Part shown: positions 15,359 to 23,358 of the stretch, piece by piece
How the letters are laid out: each line of letters opens with the position of its first letter
How positions within the stretch are numbered: position 1 is the stretch's first letter
Source: Prevotella sp.
Lineage (GTDB): Bacteria > Bacteroidota > Bacteroidia > Bacteroidales > Bacteroidaceae
Length of the DNA stretch: 34,362 nt
Reading direction: 5' to 3'
NCBI GenBank assembly: GCA_017415455.1
Contig: JAFQGS010000063.1
Coordinates: 1-34,362 of the forward strand
The notes under the pieces: generated by a model
The model's input: only the letters and a program-made list of their open reading frames with translations
What the model was told of the DNA's origin: nothing
Databases searched by the model: none
Translations under genes and position numbers: made by a program

Positions 15359-16587
15359 AATTAAGCCGGCGGGATGCTTGGCGGCATATATGTGCGCACT
15401 GGCTGGGTGTCTGCCTGTTGCGCCTTTTGCCGGTCTGCTGATGCGGTTGACGTTGTGGATAGCGATTGCAGGCTATGCGGCTTGCAGTCGCTGTTTTTTC
15501 ATGCTCTTTCCGTAAGCGACGTTCTGCGTCTGCCATATAGTTTCCCGATGTTCTGCATGACAGGAAAATAATGCTGGCGGACAAGCGTGATTTTTTTCTT
15601 TTTTTTTGACAAACGCAACTTCCGAAATAGAGTTTCACCCTATGCGAAAGATGCCCTTTTGCGGTCTTCAAACAGCTGTCGTAAGCCCGTCACTCAGTGT
15701 TAACAAACCCAAAAGATGCCTGACAATTGGCGTAAAGCGATTTTTTCAGCAATAATTTTTGTGTTTTCCATAGTTGCTTTAGTGCCTATAATTGCATTAC
15801 TCCTAATCGATGCCTTTGCCATTCCTATGCCATGGCATCATCATGGAGGCGGAATGGCGGTATGGTTGCATATGAGACGGCGCTGCGATTACTATGCCAT
15901 TGCGGTATGATAACAATGCCATCATGGCGCGATGGCTATTTTATGGCACTGCCGTGACAAAGCCATCATTCCGCCATGACGTTGCGATGCTGTGGTCGTT
16001 AATATGTAATGGCACCGCCGTTAATATGCGATGATGAGGCGAAAGAATAGATATTTCTTGTCAAGGAGATGCGCCTTATTTTGTAACCTTCTGTTTGTCA
16101 GTGTGTTACATTTGCGACTACAATAACTCATCATTCCGCGCTGATTGTGTGCATGAGAATGCTCATTTCTTGTCATGCGGCAGCGTGCTGTAAATGCCTG
16201 CGTACTGATTTTTTGAAAATAATTTTGAACTTTGCCAATTCCTGTGCCGTTTTTTCACGTTCATGCAACATGCGTTCTCGCAATTTTCCCGTCGGCATTC
16301 CGAGGCTGTTGCGACATATTGCATATTCATCAGAAATCCATGTGCTGGGGAGCAAGGCACAAAGGTGCGGTGGCTGCTTTGAAAGACCCGCAACGAGGCA
16401 GTGTGCGGAGAATAGCAATTGACATATTTGATGCGTAAAAACTAATAAAAATGCAGTTTTTTCTGCATAAATGCATAAATTAACACGAATAATTGCATTT
16501 TTATTTAAAAACATTTTGATAATTCAATAAACTTTAAGACCTTTACACCTTATTATTTATAGGATAAGTTTAAAAAGCTATATAAAG
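15359..16587. other. 1.2-kb region without a convincing gene; ATGCC-rich and repeat-like
   Basis: Short open frames occur on both strands, but none has a believable start, family or composition. Three kinds of sequence are visible. AAAGATGCC occurs at 15647-15655 and 15712-15720 within what looks like a degraded repeat. From 15816 to 16020 GCCAT or ATGGC occurs about a dozen times, including the perfect palindrome ATGCCATGGCAT at 15827-15838, and GGCGGAAT (15849-15856) is mirrored by ATTCCGCC (15968-15975). From 16230 to 16430 is a mixed-composition block that resembles intergenic repeat sequence I associate with Prevotella genomes (recollection, unverified). The last 150 bases are AT-rich and probably hold the korA promoter. 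Confidence 0.5.
16542..16565 (-). promoter_or_regulatory. Recurring TAAGGTGTAAA-type motif upstream of korA
   Basis: Read on the minus strand, this stretch begins ATCCTATA and ends AATAAGGTGTAAA. It closely matches 992-1013 (plus strand) and resembles 25124-25150. It is partly palindromic (CCTATA...TAAGG). It sits 23 bases before the korA start; its function is unknown. Confidence 0.4.
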
Positions 16588-18435
16588 ATGGCAGAAAAAT
16601 TAGAAGTAAAAGAATTGGATCAAGTTGTAGTGCGTTTCTCGGGCGACTCGGGCGACGGTATGCAGCTTGCAGGTAACATTTTTTCCACGGTTTCAGCAAC
16701 CGTAGGTAATGGTATTTCTACGTTCCCGGACTATCCGGCAGACATCCGCGCCCCACAAGGTTCGTTGACGGGTGTGTCTGGTTTTCAGGTTCACATTGGT
16801 GCAGGCAAGGTTTATACTCCAGGTGACAAGTGCGACGTTCTCGTAGCAATGAACGCGGCAGCGCTGAAGACACAGTATAAATTTGCCAAGCCTCAGGCAA
16901 CAATCATCATCGATACCGACAGCTTCGGTCAGAAGGACCTCGAGAAGGCTCAGTTCAAGACTGAGGATTATCTCGGCGAGATGGGTATCGACAGCGACAG
17001 GGTGGTGGCTTGCCCTATCACACAGATGGTGAAGGACTGTCTTGCTGACAGCGGAATGGACAACAAGGCCATGCTGAAGTGCCGCAACATGTTTGCACTT
17101 GGCTTGGTGTGCTGGTTGTTCAATCGCGATTTGGAACTTGTAAACAACTTCCTGCGCGAGAAATTCGCCAAGAAGCCTGCCATAGCAGAAAGCAATATCA
17201 AGGTGGTACAGGCCGGCTATGACTACGGTCATAATGTTCATGCCAGCGTTCCTGCCACCTATCGCATAGAGTCAAAGGACAAGGTTAAGGGCCGCTATAT
17301 GGACATCACAGGTAATAAGGCAACAGCCTACGGACTTATTGCAGCTGCAGAGAAGGCCGGTTTGCGCCTCTTCCTCGGTTCTTATCCTATCACTCCTGCA
17401 ACAGACATCCTGCACGAACTGTCAAAGCACAAGTCATGTGGCGTCATCACAGTACAGTGCGAGGATGAAATCAGTGGTTGCGCAAGTTCTGTTGGTGCTG
17501 CTTTCGCTGGTGCTCTGGCAGCCACATCAACATCAGGACCTGGCATCTGTCTGAAGTCGGAGGCCATCAACCTCGCCGTTATCGACGAGCTGCCATTGGT
17601 TATTATCGACGTTCAGCGTGGCGGTCCGTCAACAGGTCTGCCAACAAAGAGCGAGCAGACAGACCTTCTGCAGTCATTGTACGGCCGTAACGGAGAGAGT
17701 CCGATGCCGGTAATAGCAGCCACCAGTCCTACCGACTGCTTCGATGCTGCATACGCTGCGTCAAAGATAGCTCTGGAGCACCTCACACCGGTGATTCTGC
17801 TTACAGATGCGTTCATAGCTAACGGTTCTGCTGCATGGAAACTGCCTACAATGGACGAGCTGCCAGCCATAGCTCCTCACTATGCCACACCAGAGATGAA
17901 GGGCAACTACACCCCATATTTCCGCGACGAGGAAAGCAAGGTGCGCTACTGGGCAGTGCCTGGTCAGGAAGGATACACACATATCCTTGGCGGTTTGGAG
18001 AAGGACGGCAAGACAGGTGCTATCTCTACCGACCCAGACAACCACGACATGATGTGTCGTCTGCGTGCCGAGAAGGTGGCAAAGATTCCTGTACCAGACC
18101 TTGAGGTTGAGGGTGACGAGGATGCCGACCTGCTCATTGTCGGTTTCGGCAGCACATACGGCCATCTGTACAGTGCCATGGACGAGTTGCGCAAGCAGGG
18201 CAACAAGGTTGCACTGGCACAGTTCAAGTACATCAATCCGCTGCCAAAGAACACGGCAGAGGTGCTTAAGAAGTACAAGAAGGTGGTTGTGGCAGAACAG
18301 AACCTCGGTCAGCTTGCTACATGGCTCCGTGCCAATGTTGATGGCTTCGCACCTTATCAGTATAATGAGGTTAAGGGACAACCCTTCGTTACAAGCTCTC
18401 TTATTGGTTCTTTCGAAGAGATACTAAACAACTAA
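16588..18435 (+). CDS. korA: 2-oxoglutarate/2-oxoacid:ferredoxin oxidoreductase, fused gamma-alpha subunit
   Basis: In this 615-residue protein the gamma domain comes first (about 12-200, VVRFSGDSGDGMQLAGNIFS), followed by the alpha (POR N-terminal) domain from about 230 (KATAYGLIAAAEKAGL and SYPITPATDILHELS) and a transketolase C-like end. This gamma-alpha fusion is the usual KorA form in Bacteroidetes. With KorB it oxidatively decarboxylates 2-oxoglutarate (or runs in reverse) with ferredoxin, in the anaerobic central metabolism of the cytosol. Codon bias is strong, which suggests high expression. Its partner korB is 600 bases downstream instead of adjacent, because a GxxExxY gene with repeats lies between them. 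Confidence 0.93.
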   Translation: MAEKLEVKELDQVVVRFSGDSGDGMQLAGNIFSTVSATVGNGISTFPDYPADIRAPQGSLTGVSGFQVHIGAGKVYTPGDKCDVLVAMNAAALKTQYKFAKPQATIIIDTDSFGQKDLEKAQFKTEDYLGEMGIDSDRVVACPITQMVKDCLADSGMDNKAMLKCRNMFALGLVCWLFNRDLELVNNFLREKFAKKPAIAESNIKVVQAGYDYGHNVHASVPATYRIESKDKVKGRYMDITGNKATAYGLIAAAEKAGLRLFLGSYPITPATDILHELSKHKSCGVITVQCEDEISGCASSVGAAFAGALAATSTSGPGICLKSEAINLAVIDELPLVIIDVQRGGPSTGLPTKSEQTDLLQSLYGRNGESPMPVIAATSPTDCFDAAYAASKIALEHLTPVILLTDAFIANGSAAWKLPTMDELPAIAPHYATPEMKGNYTPYFRDEESKVRYWAVPGQEGYTHILGGLEKDGKTGAISTDPDNHDMMCRLRAEKVAKIPVPDLEVEGDEDADLLIVGFGSTYGHLYSAMDELRKQGNKVALAQFKYINPLPKNTAEVLKKYKKVVVAEQNLGQLATWLRANVDGFAPYQYNEVKGQPFVTSSLIGSFEEILNN

Positions 18436-18446
18436 TTATATTTACG

Positions 18447-18476
18447 ACAACGAATTAATCGAATTAAACGAATTAT
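18447..18476 (+). repeat. Left inverted repeat of the cassette
   Basis: This 30-base arm begins ACAACGAATT and ends ACGAATTAT. It ends two bases before the ATG of the GxxExxY gene, so it also serves as the gene's leader. GAATTA-type steps recur within it. Confidence 0.7.
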
Positions 18477-18477
18477 A

Positions 18478-18891
18478 ATGGGGGATTTGTTATATAGAAT
18501 GGAAGTCCATGAGATTATAGGTGCAGCAATGAGTGTGCATCGTGAGCTCGGATGTGGATTTACAGAAAAAGTATATCAAGATGCCCTGGAGATTGAGTTT
18601 AGAAATAATAATATCTCTTATGTTCGTGAGCCAGAACTATCTGTGATTTATAAGGGTGAGAAGACGGGAACTGTTTTTAAACCAGATTTTGTCTGTTTTG
18701 ATTGCATAATAGTTGAATTGAAAGCGGTAAAAGAATTGGAAGATATCCATCGGTCGCAGGCTATAAACTATGCAAAGGTGTCACAAAGTCCATTGGCTTT
18801 ATTGATTAATTTTGGTGAATTGTCTTTACGTTTCGAGCGATTGCCAAATTTCAATCGAATTAATGAACTAAAGAATAATTCGTCTAATTAG
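18478..18891 (+). CDS. GxxExxY protein (PD-(D/E)XK nuclease-like small protein)
   Basis: This 137-residue protein carries the family-defining motif GFTEKVY at 27-33 (Gly27, Glu30, Tyr33). Asp70 in FKPDF followed by Glu80-Leu-Lys82 in VELKAVKEL gives a PD-(D/E)XK-like metal site, so a nuclease fold is likely; no activity is established for the family as far as I know. MEVHEIIGAAMSVHRELG is the usual N-terminus, which may mean the true start is M8 (18499). The last ~13 codons lie inside the first copy of the downstream repeat, so the repeat encodes the tail NRINELKNNSSN. Lower GC and AAT/TTA-rich codon use contrast with korA and korB and suggest transfer. Confidence 0.9.
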   Translation: MGDLLYRMEVHEIIGAAMSVHRELGCGFTEKVYQDALEIEFRNNNISYVREPELSVIYKGEKTGTVFKPDFVCFDCIIVELKAVKELEDIHRSQAINYAKVSQSPLALLINFGELSLRFERLPNFNRINELKNNSSN

Positions 18892-18906
18892 TTAAATTCG
18901 TTGTGT
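18852..18906 (+). repeat. 55-base direct repeat, copy 1 (right arm)
   Basis: This copy matches 18939-18993 except for one base (C at 18884, T at 18971). It overlaps the end of the GxxExxY gene, and its inner 30 bases mirror the left arm. Confidence 0.9.
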
Positions 18907-18938
18907 ACAAATATAAAAAAATATGTGAGTAAACTGCA

Positions 18939-18993
18939 CAATCGAATTAATGAACTAAAGAATAATTCGTTTAATTAGTTAAATTCGTTGTGT
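18939..18993 (+). repeat. 55-base direct repeat, copy 2 (right arm)
   Basis: This second copy lies 87 bases after the first, separated by a 32-base AT-rich spacer. It ends 41 bases before korB. Because copy 1 includes coding sequence, copy 2 looks like a gene-end duplication and not an independent site. Confidence 0.9.
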
Positions 18994-19034
18994 TTATAAA
19001 AAATATACTTTGTATAATTTAAAAAATTAAAGAT

Positions 19035-20042
19035 ATGTGTGAATATACAGCCCAAGATTATAAAAAAGGACAGCCACGTTGGTGTCCTGGTTGTGGCGAC
19101 CACTTCTTCCTCGCATCATTGCATAAGGCAATGGCGGAGGTGGGTGTAGCTCCACACGACATGGCAGTAATCTCAGGTATCGGATGTTCAAGCCGTCTGC
19201 CATACTATGTCAATACTTACGCAATGCAGACCATCCACGGTCGTGCGGCAGCCATCGCCACAGGTGCTAAGGTGGCTAACCCAAACCTGTGTGTGTGGCA
19301 GATTAGTGGCGACGGTGACGGACTGGCTATCGGTGGCAACCATTTCATCCACGCCATGCGCCGTAATATCGACCTTAACATGATTCTGCTCAACAACCGT
19401 ATCTACGGACTTACCAAAGGACAGTACTCTCCAACATCGCCACGCGGCTTCGTGAGCAAGTCAAGTCCTTACGGAACAGTAGAAGACCCGTTCCGTCCGG
19501 CAGAGTTGTGCTTCGGCGCGCGCGGTCATTTCTTCGCCCGCTCGGTGGCTACCGACAATGCCGAGACCGTTGAGGTGCTGAAGGCGGCATATAAGCATAA
19601 GGGTGCGTCTGTATGTGAGATTCTCCAGAACTGCGTCATCTTCAATAATGGTTGCTACGACCCGATATATAACAAGGAAGGTCGCAAGAAGAATGCCATC
19701 TATGTTCGTCACGGTGAGAAGCTCGTGTTCGGTGAGAACAATGAGTTCGGACTCGTTCAGGAAGGTTTCGGCTTGAAGGTCGTTGAGATAGGCAAGGATG
19801 GATATACTATTGACGATATTCTTGTTCACGATGCCCATTGCGAGGACAACACACTCCAGTTGAAGCTTGCCATGATGGACAACGAGAGCGGTTTCCCTGT
19901 AGCCCTCGGCGTTATCCGCGACGTTGAAGCACCGACCTACGACGATGCCGTTCATGAGCAGTTGGCAGAGGTGAGCAGTCAGAAGAAGTATCACAACTTC
20001 ATGGAACTGCTTGAGACCAATGACACTTGGGAAGTAGTGTAA
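19035..20042 (+). CDS. korB: 2-oxoglutarate/2-oxoacid:ferredoxin oxidoreductase, beta subunit
   Basis: The 335-residue thiamine-diphosphate subunit shows RWCPGCGDHF (Cys17, Cys20) and Cys51 (GIGCSSRL), which with a distal Cys bind the [4Fe-4S] cluster. The ThDP/Mg motif is SGDGDGLAIGGNH (92-105) and continues LLNNRIYGLTKGQ. It pairs with the KorA product to form the oxidoreductase. No delta (ferredoxin) subunit is encoded here. A strong terminator follows, so korB ends the transcription unit. Whether it is still co-transcribed with korA across the inserted cassette is open. Confidence 0.95.
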   Translation: MCEYTAQDYKKGQPRWCPGCGDHFFLASLHKAMAEVGVAPHDMAVISGIGCSSRLPYYVNTYAMQTIHGRAAAIATGAKVANPNLCVWQISGDGDGLAIGGNHFIHAMRRNIDLNMILLNNRIYGLTKGQYSPTSPRGFVSKSSPYGTVEDPFRPAELCFGARGHFFARSVATDNAETVEVLKAAYKHKGASVCEILQNCVIFNNGCYDPIYNKEGRKKNAIYVRHGEKLVFGENNEFGLVQEGFGLKVVEIGKDGYTIDDILVHDAHCEDNTLQLKLAMMDNESGFPVALGVIRDVEAPTYDDAVHEQLAEVSSQKKYHNFMELLETNDTWEVV

Positions 20043-20087
20043 TTATCTTTTAGCAGGTATTAAATGATGAATCTATTCCTATAATAT

Positions 20088-20135
20088 TATCTGGTAGCGG
20101 ACATTTTGATATTGTCTGCTGCCAGATATTTTATA
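20088..20135 (+). terminator. Strong terminator after korB
   Basis: A 16-bp stem (20088-20103 with 20113-20128, two G-T pairs) has a 9-base loop and is followed by TTTTAT. It lies 46 bases after the korB stop. Confidence 0.88.
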
Positions 20136-20388
20136 AATAACCCTCTGATTAGGATTTTATACCTGTGTCGGATTTTATGTAATGGGCTTTGTGTGTTGCC
20201 TGAACGCCAGGTCTTTTGTTGATTGCCTGCACATCAGAGTATATAAAGTCTGTGGTTCACAAGGATGAGGTATGCCTTGTTTGTGTTCCATGCTCCTTGG
20301 ATAAGTACTATTGAATGAAACCTTCCGGGCTTGAAACCTGTTACAGGTTGTAGCGGCTCTGAAAATAACGAACCTTAAAAACACAACT
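20136..20388 (+). promoter_or_regulatory. Leader region of the helix-hairpin-helix protein gene
   Basis: This 253-base region has no gene. It has mixed composition and several local hairpins: ACAAGG/CCTTGT at 20259-20280 and AACCTG/CAGGTT near 20334-20348. GGATTTTAT is repeated at 20152 and 20170. It may be a structured leader, but I recognise no riboswitch class and no clear -7 box. Confidence 0.35.
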
Positions 20389-22380
20389 ATGAAAAGATAC
20401 TTCTTGCTGGTGATATTTGTATTATTGTCTGTTATTGTAAAAGCACAGGACTCGCAGGCGTGGGAGAAATATTTCTATCAGTTGGCTGAACTTGAAGATA
20501 TAGAATCATCATCGTTGCAATCGGTGTATGATATCTTATGCGACCTTGATGACAATCCGATAAATATTAACACAGCAACGAGAGAAGATCTTATGCTCAT
20601 TCCGTTTCTGAACGAAAAGGATATAGAAGACATCAGCGCCTACATATATCAATATGGACCATTGAAGACAATGGGAGAGTTGTCCATGATAGAGTCGATA
20701 GGTCATAACAAGCGGATGCTTCTTGGTTATTTCGTTTATATTGGAGACCCGGAGAAAGAGTCATTCCCGTCTGTTGGCAAGATGCTTGGCAACGCGCATC
20801 ACGAGATTATGGCAACAGGTAAGATTCCAACATACAGCCGTAAGGGTGACAAAGATGGTTATCTGGGTTATAAGTACAAGCATAATGTGCGCTATGACAT
20901 GACCTACGGCGATTACTTCAGGCTTGGAGTCGTTGGCGCCCAGGATTCAGGAGAGCCGTTCTTTGCGCATAAGAATAGTGCCGGATATGACCATTATTCT
21001 TTTTATCTTCAGCTGAAGAAACTGGGAAGAATAAAGAATCTCGTTGTTGGAAGGTATAGGGTGAACTTTGGAATGGGTTTGGTGATAAACAATGATTTCA
21101 CTCTTGGCAAGGTCGCCATGCTTACATCCCTGGGCAAACAATCGTATAATATACGTCCGCATTCGTCCCGCTCGTCATCAAATTATCTGCAGGGAGCGGC
21201 AGCAACAGTACAACTCTCCAAGGGACTGGACATCAGCGGTTTCGTGTCTTATCGCAAAATAGATGCCACTCTCAATAAAGACAGTTCCATATCAACCATT
21301 CTTGACAACGGATATCATCGCACAGAGACGGAGATGTCAAAGAAAAACAACACCTCCCAATGGCTTGCCGGAACCAATATAAGGTATAAATTCAAGAACT
21401 TTCATGTCGGAGCGACAGCCATTTACACATCACTCAACCGCAGTCTCAGCCCTAAGACCGAGACGCTTTATCGTCGTTACTATGCAACTGGTGACAATTT
21501 CTATAATATAAGTTTGAATTATGGATACCGTAACAGCAGGATATCCTTCAATGGTGAGACCGCAACAGGCGATTGTGGAGCTCTGGCAACAATCAACACA
21601 CTTAGTTTCCGTGCCTCAGACAGGCTTGATCTCCTTGCAGTTCAGCGCTTTTATTCATATAAGTACTATTCTCTTTTCTCGCAGAGTTTTAGTGAAGGCG
21701 GTTATGTTCAGAATGAGAGCGGCATCTATCTTGGTGCCAACTGGCGCCCGCTTCGTAATCTAAGCGTCATGGCTTATACCGATTATGCTTATTTCGCATG
21801 GCCGAAATACCAGATATCAGACGCGTCACATTCCTTTGATAATATGCTTACCCTTGCCTATACGCCAGGAAACTGGGCTTTTACAGCCCGTTACAGGCTG
21901 CGGATAAAAGACCGTGATAATGAGGAGAAGACATCACTCATACGTCGTGTAGAGCAACGTGGCCGCGTGTCTGCAGCCTACAATGCCGACAGTTGGTCGT
22001 TGAAGACTCAGGCAGATATATCCAAATGCAAGTACAAGGATGACAGTTTCGGGTGGATGATCAGCCAGTATGCAGCCCTTCGCTTGTCAGATAAGCTCCG
22101 TTTCGGTGCCGTCTTCGGTTATTTCAATACCGACAGCTACGACAGCAGGTTATATATCTACGAGCAAGGAATGATGTACGACTTCTCGTTTCCTGCCTTT
22201 TACGGGGAAGGTATCCGCTATTCGTTGCTTATGCGGGGCAATATCACACCCCGTCTTATGATTACCGCGAAGGCAGGAACAACCAATTACTTTGACAGAG
22301 ACAAGATAAGCAGCAGCTATCAGCAGATAAACCACTCCTCCATGACAGACATAGAAGTACAATTGAAATATAAATTCTGA
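20389..22380 (+). CDS. Exported helix-hairpin-helix protein with beta-barrel-like C-terminus
   Basis: This 663-residue protein has a signal peptide (MKRYFLLVIFVLLSVIVKAQ). Residues about 50-125 contain a ComEA-like helix-hairpin-helix pair: NPININTATREDLMLIPFLN, then GPLKTMGELSMIESIG. The remaining ~530 residues are rich in alternating aromatic and polar residues (YRVNFGMGLVIN, FSVSLNYGYRNS-like strands) and the chain ends QLKYKF with a terminal Phe, as outer-membrane barrels do. Proteins of this design are common in Bacteroidetes but have no assigned role known to me. It stands alone between a terminator and a convergent gene. Confidence 0.85.
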   Translation: MKRYFLLVIFVLLSVIVKAQDSQAWEKYFYQLAELEDIESSSLQSVYDILCDLDDNPININTATREDLMLIPFLNEKDIEDISAYIYQYGPLKTMGELSMIESIGHNKRMLLGYFVYIGDPEKESFPSVGKMLGNAHHEIMATGKIPTYSRKGDKDGYLGYKYKHNVRYDMTYGDYFRLGVVGAQDSGEPFFAHKNSAGYDHYSFYLQLKKLGRIKNLVVGRYRVNFGMGLVINNDFTLGKVAMLTSLGKQSYNIRPHSSRSSSNYLQGAAATVQLSKGLDISGFVSYRKIDATLNKDSSISTILDNGYHRTETEMSKKNNTSQWLAGTNIRYKFKNFHVGATAIYTSLNRSLSPKTETLYRRYYATGDNFYNISLNYGYRNSRISFNGETATGDCGALATINTLSFRASDRLDLLAVQRFYSYKYYSLFSQSFSEGGYVQNESGIYLGANWRPLRNLSVMAYTDYAYFAWPKYQISDASHSFDNMLTLAYTPGNWAFTARYRLRIKDRDNEEKTSLIRRVEQRGRVSAAYNADSWSLKTQADISKCKYKDDSFGWMISQYAALRLSDKLRFGAVFGYFNTDSYDSRLYIYEQGMMYDFSFPAFYGEGIRYSLLMRGNITPRLMITAKAGTTNYFDRDKISSSYQQINHSSMTDIEVQLKYKF

Positions 22381-22431
22381 TTCCCGTTAGGTAAAGGTCA
22401 GGCTATGCTCTCACTCTGTCATAACCCTTAT

Positions 22432-23082
22432 TTATAAGTATGAGATAAGCACATCCCATACAGCTACAATGTGACAAACCGATCCTGCGAGCACGAAGAA
22501 GTGGAAAACGCTGTGCATGAATCTTTGTTTGTTGAGGCTGTAGAATATCGCTCCCGTTATGTAGCATACTCCCTCTGCTACAATCCATACAACAGCCGCA
22601 GTGCTTACAGTGTCGATGAGCGGTTTGAAAGCAACCAGAACAGAAAGCCCCATGCCCACGAAACATATTGTCTCAAGGTTGCTGTGGTCTTTCAATCGGA
22701 CAAAACTCATCACCGTTCCGATGATGGCACAAGTCCAGATAAATATCAGAAGGCTCCATCCCCAGTATCCTTCCTCCCTCAGGGCGATAAGCGTCAGCGG
22801 CGAATAACTGCCTGCAATATGCCAGTATATGGCAGCATGGTCCCATCGTCTCAGCTTCTCCTTCCATTTGCTTCTGCGTGGCAGAGCATGATAAACGGTA
22901 GAGGCTATGTATGAGCAGAGCATCCCGAAGAGGTAAAGCAATACCCCTGCCTGTGCCCATTTGTTGTCGGCTTTTACACACATAATGATAAAAAGTACGC
23001 CTATTATGACACCAATCATAATGCCTGCGGCATGTGACCACGTGTTCCATAATTCTTCCTTACGTGTGTATTTTATTGCCAT
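22432..23082 (-). CDS. Hemolysin III / PAQR-type membrane protein
   Basis: This 216-residue protein has seven hydrophobic helices and the family's His/Asp pattern: EELWNTWSHAAGI at the start, STVYHAL in helix 2-3, WDHAAIYWHIAGSYSPL, and HSVFHFFVLAGSVCH in the last helices. These residues form the presumed zinc site of the HlyIII/PAQR superfamily. The molecular role in bacteria is uncertain despite the hemolysin name. It converges on the helix-hairpin-helix gene with a 51-base gap and no obvious terminator between them. Confidence 0.92.
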   Translation of the reverse strand: MAIKYTRKEELWNTWSHAAGIMIGVIIGVLFIIMCVKADNKWAQAGVLLYLFGMLCSYIASTVYHALPRRSKWKEKLRRWDHAAIYWHIAGSYSPLTLIALREEGYWGWSLLIFIWTCAIIGTVMSFVRLKDHSNLETICFVGMGLSVLVAFKPLIDTVSTAAVVWIVAEGVCYITGAIFYSLNKQRFMHSVFHFFVLAGSVCHIVAVWDVLISYL

Positions 23083-23358
23083 TTTTTTGTTGTTTTTTAT
23101 GTATCATTCATCGCTCCACAGCGTTTCTTTCCTTGTTTCGCACCATGTTTGCAACTTGTAATATCCTTGTTGAATTTTCATTATTATATACTATAAACGC
23201 ATAAAAATACATGTTAGTATCTGTTTCCATGTTATTTTTTCATTCTCCGATACAGGTAAAAGGTGTAAAAAAATGACTAAAAGGGTGTAAAATTAGAGAA
23301 GTGCAATAATGAGTCGCCATTATGTGTATTTTTCCACCTTATAATTTTAATTGTTCTT
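23083..23358. other. AT-rich intergenic region with recurring GGTGTAAA motifs
   Basis: No gene is visible. AAGGTGTAAAAAAATG at 23265-23280, AGGGTGTAAAATTAG at 23282-23296, and on the minus strand TATAAGGTGGAAA around 23331-23344, all resemble the motif near 1005 and 16545. A T-rich tract lies just upstream of the hemolysin III start. Confidence 0.4.

Larger units (their letters stand above)
18447..18993 (+). mobile_element. Candidate cassette: GxxExxY gene bounded by inverted repeats
   Basis: A 30-base left arm (18447-18476) is an inverted copy of 18875-18904, matching at 26 of 30 positions by my count, and of 18962-18991, matching at 27 of 30. Outer and inner ends agree exactly (ACAACGAATT and ACGAATTAT). 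Between the arms lies only the GxxExxY gene. The segment separates korA from korB, two genes that normally sit together. No transposase is encoded, so any movement would need help in trans or a function of the GxxExxY protein itself. The boundaries are those of the repeats; no target-site duplication is evident. Confidence 0.6.

Noticed and set aside
15333-15910. Several 60-110 codon ORFs after rnr on both strands
   Set aside because: They overlap one another, lack start signals and have low-complexity Arg/Cys-rich translations. The first begins inside the rnr end in another frame.
16173-16514. 113-codon minus-strand ORF and overlapping plus-strand ORFs at 16147-16438
   Set aside because: No ribosome binding site or family signature, overlapping open frames on both strands, and the sequence looks like intergenic repeat.
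18447-18993. Standard insertion sequence or MITE with target duplication
   Set aside because: No transposase and no clear target-site duplication, and the element carries a complete non-transposase gene. I therefore describe it as a candidate cassette only.
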